Source: CAZSNT01 sp964607765 (GTDB lineage Bacteria; Verrucomicrobiota; Lentisphaeria; Oligosphaerales; JABHEG01). From it: a stretch of 8,916 nt of DNA. The translations under genes were made by a program, and so were the position numbers. The notes below the pieces were generated by a model, which saw nothing but the letters and a program-made list of their open reading frames with translations, ran no database searches and was not told where the DNA came from. Position 1 is the first letter of the stretch. Every line of letters starts with the position of its first letter. The stretch covers positions 1 to 8,916 of the forward strand of contig CAZSNT010000268.1 in assembly GCA_964607765.1 (NCBI GenBank), given 5' to 3'. Positions 1 through 6,397 of the stretch are shown here, one piece after another.

Positions 1-9
1 TTCTCTCAA

Positions 10-48
10 CCCTAATCTTTCGCCCTGATCTTTCGCCCTAATCTCCCG
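10..48 (+). repeat. 13-bp tandem repeat, left edge
   Basis: Three copies with a 13-bp period: CCCTAATCTTTCG (10-22), CCCTGATCTTTCG (23-35) and CCCTAATCTCCCG (36-48). They differ by one base between copies 1 and 2, and by two bases (TT to CC) between copies 1 and 3. They lie downstream of the last gene. The same word family is at 8845-8870 in inverted orientation. Confidence 0.8.
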
Positions 49-57
49 TTCTGAGGT

Positions 58-159
58 CTATCCCGCCCTTTCCAACATGGCCAGCAGCCGCTGACGCCGA
101 TTTTCATAGGACTTTTGACAGTACCGCGACAGTGCCGCGCAAACTTCCTCCCGGAGCAT
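58..159 (-). CDS. Possible 33-residue coupled small protein or gene remnant
   Basis: A short ORF whose ATG shares one base with the TGA stop of the upstream oxidoreductase gene (TGATG), an arrangement typical of translational coupling. It encodes 33 residues and ends at a TAG at 58-60. The product is charged and looks helical (LREEV near the start, NRRQRLLAMLERAG at the end), with no membrane segment or export signal and two cysteines (residues 7 and 14). No good Shine-Dalgarno sequence precedes it; only a TGGGG run lies a few bases upstream, so expression would depend on coupling. I recognise no family. It could be a genuine small protein, the surviving start of a decayed downstream gene, or chance. 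The base composition resembles the neighbouring genes. Confidence 0.3.
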   Translation of the reverse strand: MLREEVCAALSRYCQKSYENRRQRLLAMLERAG

Positions 160-1535
160 CAGCCCCAGTAGCTTTCGCCATATTCCCAATCTCTGCGGAC
201 GGGGTGTTTGAGCAGGGGCTGGTATTCGGGGGCGTTGGTGATACGAAGGGGATCCCCGCCGAATTCCAGGGGCACGCCGGCACGCTGGGCGGCGACACCG
301 AGAAGGACCAGCTCAGTGAGTTTGCTGGAGACCTCGAAGTTGGAGCCAGGCGTTGGCCCCTCGCCCTTGATGGCGCGAATCCACTCGTGATGGGGGCCGC
401 CTCTGACCCGGGGAATGGTCTCCGGCGGGCGGTTCTTGAGGAACGCCTTGTACTCCTCCATGGGCACGAGCAGCCGCGGCCCGCCGGACCAAGGCGTGCA
501 ATACATGGGGCACTTGGAGCCGATCATGAGCATGCCGCTGCCTTCGGGACACCTGAGCCCTTTGGCCTTGAGTTCGTCAACAATGGGGGGCTTCAGGCCA
601 CCGTCGTACCAGGTCAGGATCACCGGTGGCATCGTGCCCCGGGCCGGAAACTCGTAGACCAGTTTGGAGGCATCGGGCACCAGTGCGGGATGCCGGGCGC
701 CCTTGATCTCGGGGGTGATCCTGGTCGGTGTACCCAGATCAAGCACCCATGCAGGGGTGTCCATGGCGTGGCAGCCGAAGTCGCCCAACACCCCATTGCC
801 GAAGTCCCACCAAGTTCGCCAGTTCTTGGGGCAGTAGAAGTCAGCGTACGGCCGGGCAGCTGCAGGTCCCAGCCACAGGTCCCAGTTGAGGGTATCCGGT
901 ACGTCTTGCGGCGGGGGCGGCACGGCGTCGGGGATGCGCCAGTTGGGATTGTTCCGGTTCGGCTGGCCGCTCATCCAGGCGTGGACTTCACGCACCTCGC
1001 CCAGCACGCCGGCATCAAACCACTCCTTCATGGCCCGGATGCCTTCGCCGGCGTGTCCCTGGTTGCCCATCTGGGTGACGACCTTGTGGTGGCGCGCGGC
1101 CTTGAGCAGCGTCCGCACCTGCCAGACGTCGTGGGCCAGGGGTTTCTGCACGAACACATGTTTGCCCCGCTCGATCGCATCCATGGCAATGGGGAAATGC
1201 GTGTGATCCGGCGTGGAGATGATGACCCCATCGATCTCCTTCTCGTGCTTGTCGAGCATCCGCCGGAAGTCGGCGTAGCGGGGCACGTCGGGGTAGCGCG
1301 TGTAGTTCTTGGCGGCGGAGTCCGTATCCACGTCACACATCGCAATGTGGTTTTCGTCGCGGCAGTTCTGCATCACACCGGTGGCGATTCCGCCGACGCC
1401 GACGTAGGCCAAGTTGGCCTTGCTGTTGGCCGCGGCCCCCGGCTTGCCGATGGCGAATCTGGGGAAGGTCAGTGATGCCGCCCCGGTGGCCAGGGCAGCG
1501 TTGCGGAGGAAGCTGCGTCGAGTGGTCTGTGTCAT
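159..1535 (-). CDS. Tat-exported Gfo/Idh/MocA family oxidoreductase
   Basis: 458-residue NAD(P)-dependent oxidoreductase of the Gfo/Idh/MocA family, whose members oxidise or reduce sugars, inositols and glycosides. The N-terminus is a twin-arginine signal (TTRRSFLRN, residues 4-12, then a hydrophobic stretch to about residue 30), so it should be exported folded, with its cofactor. The Rossmann fold begins at about residue 42 with VGVGGIATG (45-53). STPDHTH (107-113) follows, then QKP (130-132) where the family usually has EKP, keeping the lysine (131). GDFGCHAMD (251-259) supplies the usual catalytic-region histidine (256). The C-terminal half fits the long form common in Planctomycetota-type bacteria. 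AGGAG lies 9 nt before the ATG, inside the end of the upstream gene. Only 4 bases separate the two genes, so they are co-transcribed. The family is certain; the substrate is unknown. A role on a glycan-derived sugar is inferred from the GH16 neighbour. Confidence 0.93.
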   Translation of the reverse strand: MTQTTRRSFLRNAALATGAASLTFPRFAIGKPGAAANSKANLAYVGVGGIATGVMQNCRDENHIAMCDVDTDSAAKNYTRYPDVPRYADFRRMLDKHEKEIDGVIISTPDHTHFPIAMDAIERGKHVFVQKPLAHDVWQVRTLLKAARHHKVVTQMGNQGHAGEGIRAMKEWFDAGVLGEVREVHAWMSGQPNRNNPNWRIPDAVPPPPQDVPDTLNWDLWLGPAAARPYADFYCPKNWRTWWDFGNGVLGDFGCHAMDTPAWVLDLGTPTRITPEIKGARHPALVPDASKLVYEFPARGTMPPVILTWYDGGLKPPIVDELKAKGLRCPEGSGMLMIGSKCPMYCTPWSGGPRLLVPMEEYKAFLKNRPPETIPRVRGGPHHEWIRAIKGEGPTPGSNFEVSSKLTELVLLGVAAQRAGVPLEFGGDPLRITNAPEYQPLLKHPVRRDWEYGESYWG

Positions 1536-1539
1536 GGCG

Positions 1540-2439
1540 CTACTCTCCTGTGGTTCGGGCGACGATCTCCCGTGCCGTGTTGTCGATGAACTGAACGCTC
1601 TCCCGGCATTGCCCGAAGTTGCGCCGCCAATTGCCGTACTCCAGCGTGAAGCGACCTTTGAAACCGCTCTCTGCCAAGTGCTGCAGCACAGCCCTCATAT
1701 CGCCGGCCCCGGTGCCGAGAGGCACGTGAGGGGATTTGCTCGTGCCGACGGTCTCGACGTCGTTGATGTGGAAGGTCATCAGACGGTTGCGGACCTCTCG
1801 ACGCTTGAGCTGCTCAAGGGGATTGATGCCCATCCGCATCCAGTGCCCGACATCGGGGTTGAAGCCCAGCCGCGGTCCGCGCTTGCCGATTTGGGCCAGC
1901 ACTCTGTCGGGGTGGTAGTAGCGGTTCGTCAGTGAAGGGTGGTTGTGTACGGCAATGCGCACACCGTACTGCCTGCACATGGACTCCAGGAAGTCGTAAT
2001 GCTCCTCGCGCGGCTCGGCGACGATGGTGTCCGCGCCGAAAACCTGACAGAATTCGAACACCTTGCGCCAAGCGTTTTGGTTGGGCGGACTGTGGGCGTA
2101 GGTCTGTTTCACGGTCAGCCCATATTCGGCAAGCGTGGCCTTGACCCGGGACTGCTGCTCCGGGGTCATCTCGTGCGTTTTCAGTTCGTCGGTCTTCTTG
2201 GTGAAGACGATTTTCGGCCCGGTTTCGATGTAGTCCACTCCCAAGGCCTTGGCCTGTTCCAGTTGTTCGGGGAACGTGTAAGGGCCGAAGGTCCACAGCT
2301 GCACGCCAATCTCCCAAGCCAGTGTCCGCGATCCGGATGGGTCTCGGACAAACGAGGCCTTGCGGGCCGCTTCAACTTGGGCATGCGACGGCAGCGCCAT
2401 GCCCAGCGTGACCGTCATCACCATTGCTGCTCTGTTCAT
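1540..2439 (-). CDS. Exported sugar phosphate isomerase/epimerase-like TIM barrel protein
   Basis: 299-residue protein of the xylose-isomerase-like / AP-endonuclease-2 TIM barrel superfamily, which includes sugar isomerases, epimerases and some lyases acting on keto-sugars. Putative metal ligands fall where the fold expects them: E142 (TIVAEP), H165/H167 (AVHNHP), D196 and H199 (NPDVGHW), H224 (FHIND) and E267 (TLEYG). Residues 1-20 form a signal peptide with likely cleavage after SHA, so the enzyme is probably periplasmic and unlikely to use a phosphorylated sugar. I chose the ATG at 2439 because GAGG lies 6 nt upstream of it. A GTG at 2445 would add two residues but overlaps that site. It is the first gene of a unit with its own promoter and LacI-type operator, and the oxidoreductase gene follows after 4 bases. 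Family and export are fairly sure; the reaction is not known. Confidence 0.9.
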   Translation of the reverse strand: MNRAAMVMTVTLGMALPSHAQVEAARKASFVRDPSGSRTLAWEIGVQLWTFGPYTFPEQLEQAKALGVDYIETGPKIVFTKKTDELKTHEMTPEQQSRVKATLAEYGLTVKQTYAHSPPNQNAWRKVFEFCQVFGADTIVAEPREEHYDFLESMCRQYGVRIAVHNHPSLTNRYYHPDRVLAQIGKRGPRLGFNPDVGHWMRMGINPLEQLKRREVRNRLMTFHINDVETVGTSKSPHVPLGTGAGDMRAVLQHLAESGFKGRFTLEYGNWRRNFGQCRESVQFIDNTAREIVARTTGE

Positions 2440-2445
2440 CGTCAC

Positions 2446-2449
2446 CCTC
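2446..2449 (-). promoter_or_regulatory. Ribosome binding site deciding the TIM barrel gene start
   Basis: GAGG on the minus strand, 6 nt upstream of the ATG at 2439. It supports that codon over the GTG at 2445, which has no usable site ahead of it. Confidence 0.55.
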
Positions 2450-2462
2450 GCGCTGCACCAAA

Positions 2463-2476
2463 TGAAAGCGCTTGCA
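2463..2476 (-). promoter_or_regulatory. LacI/GalR-type (cre-like) operator
   Basis: The 14-mer TGAAAGCGCTTGCA on the plus strand fits the LacI/GalR-family operator pattern TGNAANCGNTTNCA at every fixed position, with the central CG. It is a near palindrome with one mismatched pair. It begins a few bases downstream of the transcription start expected from the promoter at 2487-2515 and lies 24 nt upstream of the ATG of the TIM barrel gene, a place where a bound repressor would block transcription. No regulator gene is in the window, so the protein and effector are unknown. Families and consensus are established knowledge; regulation here is inferred. Confidence 0.65.
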
Positions 2477-2486
2477 GTTTTGTGTG

Positions 2487-2515
2487 AATCTACATGCCTT
2501 CCCGGGGTCTGTCAA
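2487..2515 (-). promoter_or_regulatory. Sigma70-type promoter for the TIM barrel / oxidoreductase unit
   Basis: On the minus strand a perfect -35 box TTGACA (2510-2515) is separated by exactly 17 bases from TAGATT (2487-2492), which matches the -10 consensus TATAAT at four of six positions. Transcription would start near 2480. The LacI-type operator follows at once and the first ATG is about 40 nt downstream. It lies in the gap between the FAD oxidoreductase and TIM barrel genes, showing that the last two large genes can be transcribed separately from the GH16 operon. Confidence 0.65.
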
Positions 2516-2517
2516 AC

Positions 2518-2547
2518 GTTGAGGGCCGCGTTGTGGAATGCCTCAAC
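2518..2547 (-). terminator. Hairpin after the GH16/FAD operon, possible weak terminator
   Basis: GTTGAGG and CCTCAAC form a perfect 7-bp stem with a 16-base loop, starting 4 bases past the stop codon of the FAD oxidoreductase and ending just before the -35 box of the next promoter. There is no U-tract beyond a short GTTT, so it is not a typical intrinsic terminator. It could end or stabilise the upstream transcript. Confidence 0.35.
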
Positions 2548-2551
2548 CGGA

Positions 2552-5119
2552 CTACCGGCGTCTGTAGCCGAGCCCGTCGTAGCGGGTACGGCTGTGGGGG
2601 CCGTAGTTCGAGGTGCCCAGGTAGACCCGGATCTCGCCACGCGCGTCAGCGGCCTGCTTCCCGACCGGCGCCAGGAGCTGAACGCCCGTCCCCGTCTCGG
2701 TGATGTTGCCGGTCGCCTTGACGCCCTCGCTGTCGATCGTGAAGGGAGTGAGTCTGTCGGGGATGAACCCGACGTCGATTCCCCACTTCATCTCCCTCTT
2801 CTTCGGGTCGATCCCGATGAAGATGGCGGAGACGTCGTAGACTTTTTCCGGCTGGAGGCCGCGGATTGTCGTGACCAGGGGCGGCACGTCGGCGCCGGCC
2901 GCCTCCCAGACGCAGTCACCGATGATCGACGGCCAGTCGCTCGGCCGGAGGCGTTCGCGATGAGTCCAGCCGGAGCCCTGTTTGCCGCCGGCACCCAGCG
3001 GGCTGGCGGCGGTGTTCTCGAGCGTGGCATCGACCCAGCCATCGAAGAAACGCTCCAGACCGCGCGTGCCACTGCCGGCCGCCGCCCTCCTTCCCCGATC
3101 CCGATCGATCAGATGCTCCAGTCCGAGCGCTTCGACACGCTTCTTCACGCTCGGGTCGCCCGTGATCCGCTCGTGCGTGTGTGGCGAGACGTGGAGGTGC
3201 CCGGTGTCTTTGAAATGATAGCCGTCGTAGTAACTGCCGAAGCCGCCCGGATGATACGTCGGTCCGTACGGGACACCACGGGCCATCATCGACTTCAGTT
3301 CGTCGAGGTGCGACTCATAGACGCCGCGCGGGGTGACGTCGTGGCGTCGGCAGACCGAAGCGGCCATGCCGACCACCTCGCCAAGCACGCCCAAGGTTCG
3401 CATGACGCGGGTCGGGGCAAACGCCACGTGTGACATGCTGATGTGACGCCCCGCCAGGAACAGATTGGTCACGTCCTTTGAGTAAAGACAGCGATACGGC
3501 ACCGGGTACGGTTTCAGGAGATTCCGGTGGTAGGCGCAGGAGCGGAACGGTTCCTTGAACAACTCGGCATGGATCGGGTCGGGGAAGTGCAGATCGATGT
3601 TCCACGTGATCGAGCCGGTCGCATCGGGATAGACCAGGTGGTTTTCGATGTCGTTCTGCGTCATGACGTAGTCGCCGATAACCCGGTAGCTCTCGCGTTT
3701 TCCTCCCAGAGGCGAGACCCAGAAGATCCGGTCCCTGGCCCACTCGGCCTGGCGCTTCGAGTGGTTCTTCAGGTACGACCAGTTGCCGTAGATGGTCATC
3801 AGACCGTAGTCGCGGATGCTCTCGGTTTCCGTTGCCTGGTTCCGGTATTGGCCCGTCTCCCACTCCCAGTCCCCGTGTCGGGCGTAGTAGCAGCGCTTCT
3901 CGTTGAACTCGATGCCCCAGTCGATATCGGGAAAAGACACCGGAGCGGCTTCGTTGCGTGAACGCCACATGACCGACATGCCCATCACCTGCCTGTCGGC
4001 CTCTTCCGGAGCGAGAGATTCGTTGTATTTGCCCCGGGCCTCGCGTCCGTACATTACTTCTGCTCCCATCATCCGGGCAATGACCGCGTCGCCCGTGCAG
4101 TCGGCAAAGAGCTTCGCCCGGACCCGGGTCTCTTTGCCGCTGAAAATGTCCCTGGCGATGTAGGCGGCGATCCTGTTGGGATCGTCCTTGTCGCGTTCGA
4201 CGCCGATCACGCGCGTGTTGAGCATCAGCGTGCAGCGTCGGGCCGTCTTGAAGGCATTCTCCTTGCGGACGTCTTCGTAGTGCGAGGCCGGATGGATGCC
4301 CGGCCGGCCAGCGATCGGACTGATCTCGCGGACGACTCGGCCCAGTTTCGTGTAAGGTGGTTGGTTGAGCAATCCGCCCATGGGCACCCGGATCTCCGAG
4401 CTGTTGTTGCCGCCGAGCACGCCGCGATCCTGGATCAGGATGACCTGGGAACCGGTGCGTTCGGCAGCCAGCGCCACGCACATGCCCGAGATGCCACCCC
4501 CGGCAACCGCCAGGTCGTAGTGCTTCGGGTCGTCCCGGAGAATCGTACCCGTAACTCGACGCCGAAACGTGGCCAGCGCTTCACCTTTGTTCGGTGGCTG
4601 CAGCTCCGGATCCGTGGTGAGGTAGATTGCCTCGCACCGGCCATTGAACCCGGTCAGGTCGTGAAGTGCTATCGAGGCGCTCCCCCGCTTCAGACCGATG
4701 ACGCCCGCCTTCTGCCAGGCCCAGTCGGCGCCGTTCGTCCCCAGCGCGGTGTCCTCGCCCTCGGGCAGGGCCTTGCCGTCGATGATCAGCTTGAACCGGC
4801 CGGCGGGTGTTCCGCGCTGCCACGGCGCGGTCCAGTCGCGCGTCCGGGCCCAGACATGCCACGTGCCGTCAGCCGGAACGGTGAAGCGGGTCTCGGCGTC
4901 CTCGACCGGCACGCCGATTCCGTGCGCCATGACGTAGGCCGATCCCATCTGGCCGAACGACTGCTGGTCCACGAACCAGCCGCCCAGAGACGAAAACGAC
5001 TCCGCCTCGATCCAGATTTCGCCCGCGCTGCTGCCCTGTGCCTGCGCTGTTTCCGCGCAGGAGACAGACATGGCCAGGGCGGCGGCGGTGACGCCGCGTT
5101 TGCACAAACTGCCTGTCAT
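2552..5119 (-). CDS. Secreted FAD-dependent oxidoreductase with N-terminal sugar-binding-like domain
   Basis: 855-residue flavoprotein of the FAD_oxidored type, abundant in Planctomycetota and relatives, sometimes labelled 'xanthan lyase' without proof. A signal peptide (about 1-27, ending AETAQAQ) directs export. Residues 33-175 look like a beta-sandwich of the carbohydrate-binding kind (IWIEAESF, ADGTWHVWARTRDW). The FAD domain starts at YDLAVAGGGISGM (201-213), with LGGNNSSEI (235-243), FADCTGDA (338-345) and the C-terminal FAD-contacting segment LFLAGRHISMSH (553-564), followed by a helix to about 588. Residues 680-855 form a further beta-rich region I cannot assign. The start is well supported: GAGGGAG lies 5 nt upstream, overlapping the stop of the GH16 gene 10 bases away, so the two are an operon. 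Flavin binding is clear. An oxidase or dehydrogenase acting on a sugar or glycan is only inferred. Confidence 0.9.
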   Translation of the reverse strand: MTGSLCKRGVTAAALAMSVSCAETAQAQGSSAGEIWIEAESFSSLGGWFVDQQSFGQMGSAYVMAHGIGVPVEDAETRFTVPADGTWHVWARTRDWTAPWQRGTPAGRFKLIIDGKALPEGEDTALGTNGADWAWQKAGVIGLKRGSASIALHDLTGFNGRCEAIYLTTDPELQPPNKGEALATFRRRVTGTILRDDPKHYDLAVAGGGISGMCVALAAERTGSQVILIQDRGVLGGNNSSEIRVPMGGLLNQPPYTKLGRVVREISPIAGRPGIHPASHYEDVRKENAFKTARRCTLMLNTRVIGVERDKDDPNRIAAYIARDIFSGKETRVRAKLFADCTGDAVIARMMGAEVMYGREARGKYNESLAPEEADRQVMGMSVMWRSRNEAAPVSFPDIDWGIEFNEKRCYYARHGDWEWETGQYRNQATETESIRDYGLMTIYGNWSYLKNHSKRQAEWARDRIFWVSPLGGKRESYRVIGDYVMTQNDIENHLVYPDATGSITWNIDLHFPDPIHAELFKEPFRSCAYHRNLLKPYPVPYRCLYSKDVTNLFLAGRHISMSHVAFAPTRVMRTLGVLGEVVGMAASVCRRHDVTPRGVYESHLDELKSMMARGVPYGPTYHPGGFGSYYDGYHFKDTGHLHVSPHTHERITGDPSVKKRVEALGLEHLIDRDRGRRAAAGSGTRGLERFFDGWVDATLENTAASPLGAGGKQGSGWTHRERLRPSDWPSIIGDCVWEAAGADVPPLVTTIRGLQPEKVYDVSAIFIGIDPKKREMKWGIDVGFIPDRLTPFTIDSEGVKATGNITETGTGVQLLAPVGKQAADARGEIRVYLGTSNYGPHSRTRYDGLGYRRR

Positions 5120-5129
5120 TTGGTCTCCC

Positions 5130-6023
5130 TCACTTCTTTTTCCACACCTTCACGTGGTCGATCTCAAAATCGAGCGGGTAGGGCAGGCTCTTATCGATCG
5201 GCCCCACCCAGCCGCCGATCTGGAACATCGCCATCAGCAGATACATCTTCCCTGCCGGCGTGGGCCCTTCGTACACGTGGATGGGCTTCCCGTCCAGGTG
5301 CCAGGTGATCTTCCCCTCTTCCCAGTTGATGGCCCAGGTGTGGAAGTCTCTGGTCAGGTCGCACGGGCAATCGTAGACTTTGTGCCCGTTCTTCGTGAAG
5401 TGGACGTTGAACAGGTTCCTGCCGGGGCTCCGCCCGAGCCACTCGAAGATGTCGATCTCCAAGGCAGGCGACTTCCCCGCGGGATTCCCATGGCGTACGC
5501 CTTCCGGGGAGTACTCCTGGTTCCGCGCGCCCACGGAATGAAGCCAGAACGCCGTGTAAGCGCCACTGCCGCAGACCGGCATTCGGCACCGCATCTCCCA
5601 CCAGCCGTACTTCTGCGAGAATTTCACGTCGTCTCTGAACTCGCCGGTCGCCTCGTCATGCCGGTAAATTGCCGACGTCAGCGCGGAGACCGTCATGGTG
5701 GCAGGAGTGTCGCGCTCGGGCAGATCCTTGTCCACTCGCAGGTTCAGCACGCCGTCTTCGATGGTGTAGTGCGCCAGGGGCGGATTCGGTTGCCAGCCGC
5801 GGGTGTGGGCGTTGGGGTAGCCAATCCGTTTGTAGTATTCGACCCGGCCCAGTCGGTATCCCGGGAACCAGTTGGATTCATCCAGCCTGTCGCTGTCGAA
5901 GTTGTCCTCGAACGTCAGCTCCCAGTCAGCGTCCTGCGATGGGTGTCGCATCGTCTTCTCCTCTTCGCCGCAGACGCAAGCTGCTGCCAGCAGCGTCAAC
6001 GGAATGCAGGTCCGGTATCGCAT
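5130..6023 (-). CDS. Exported glycoside hydrolase family 16 enzyme
   Basis: 297-residue GH16 beta-glycanase, a retaining endo-enzyme family that includes laminarinases, lichenases, agarases and carrageenases. The catalytic signature is intact: LEIDIFEW (188-195) gives nucleophile E189, D191 and acid/base E194 in the ExDxxE (beta-bulge) form. Other GH16 marks are the opening DWELTFEDNFDSDRLDESNW, GWWEMRCRMP (140-149) and FHTWAINWEEGKITWHLDGK (227-246). Residues 1-18 look like a signal peptide ending in LLAAAC, possibly a lipoprotein site but a poor lipobox. There is no extra binding module; its length is that of a bare catalytic domain. GAGGG lies 7 nt before the ATG. A second ATG (codon 25, position 5951) has an even better GAGGAG 6 nt upstream and would give an unexported form. 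It is first in an operon with the FAD oxidoreductase gene. The family is certain; the polymer cut is unknown. Confidence 0.94.
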   Translation of the reverse strand: MRYRTCIPLTLLAAACVCGEEEKTMRHPSQDADWELTFEDNFDSDRLDESNWFPGYRLGRVEYYKRIGYPNAHTRGWQPNPPLAHYTIEDGVLNLRVDKDLPERDTPATMTVSALTSAIYRHDEATGEFRDDVKFSQKYGWWEMRCRMPVCGSGAYTAFWLHSVGARNQEYSPEGVRHGNPAGKSPALEIDIFEWLGRSPGRNLFNVHFTKNGHKVYDCPCDLTRDFHTWAINWEEGKITWHLDGKPIHVYEGPTPAGKMYLLMAMFQIGGWVGPIDKSLPYPLDFEIDHVKVWKKK

Positions 6024-6123
6024 CGTCTGTCCCTCGCATGTCGTTAATGCCCCAGCCGCGACAGTTCACCAGGCCGACCAGTGGGCACGGACGCCCGGGG
6101 CTGTCGTGGGGCTGGCTCAGTAA

Positions 6124-6151
6124 CGTAGCCCGGGTCTCCCGACCCGGGTGT
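6124..6151 (+). repeat. Palindromic repeat unit, left copy
   Basis: 28-bp unit whose core is a perfect 8-bp hairpin, CCCGGGTC (6129-6136), loop TCCC, GACCCGGG (6141-6148). It is an exact reverse complement of the unit at 6250-6277. Paired inverted palindromes of this size in an intergenic gap resemble REP/BIME elements. Confidence 0.75.
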
Positions 6152-6249
6152 CCTGCCGTGAGTTGTATCCTGTTTGGTGCCGACAGGCTGGGGCTGTCCC
6201 AGTCTCGCAAAGCGTTCTCACACATGCCCTTGATTCACCGCCAGCCAAA

Positions 6250-6277
6250 ACACCCGGGTCGGGAGACCCGGGCTACG
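6250..6277 (-). repeat. Palindromic repeat unit, right copy in inverted orientation
   Basis: Exact reverse complement of 6124-6151 over all 28 bases, separated from it by 98 bases. Each copy can fold on itself, or the two can pair to make a long stem. No transposase gene is in the window. Confidence 0.75.
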
Positions 6278-6397
6278 ACCGGCCCACACAAGGGGGGCAC
6301 GAACCATGTCGAGTGTTCCTGGGACAACCCCACTACGAGCCAGTCATGCCTCCAGTCCAAACGGTTTGCGTCGAGTGTACCAATCCATCATGCCGGC

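Larger units (their letters stand above)
6024..6397. other. 374-bp gene-free spacer with inverted repeats
   Basis: This gap between the LamG-FAD gene and the GH16 gene holds no convincing coding sequence on either strand. It contains the two palindromic 28-bp units at 6124-6277, a 9-bp direct repeat GTCGAGTGT (6308-6316 and 6370-6378), and a 13-bp word (6319-6331) that recurs upstream of the LamG-FAD gene. I see no strong -35/-10 pair ahead of the GH16 start; only its ribosome binding site (6031-6035) is clear. Confidence 0.6.

Noticed and set aside
132..1475. A 447-codon plus-strand frame opposite the oxidoreductase gene
   Set aside because: It is the antisense of a gene with Tat signal, Rossmann fold and catalytic motifs, and its own product shows no domain.
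2360..3433. A 357-codon plus-strand frame over the promoter region and FAD gene
   Set aside because: It crosses the promoter and operator and is antisense to the flavoprotein; its product has no family features.
4280..5308. A 342-codon plus-strand frame over the FAD and GH16 genes
   Set aside because: Composition is that of an antisense shadow and it covers the conserved FAD-binding region on the other strand.
6124..6277. The palindromic repeats as a CRISPR array
   Set aside because: Only two copies, in opposite orientation, 98 bases apart and with no cas genes.
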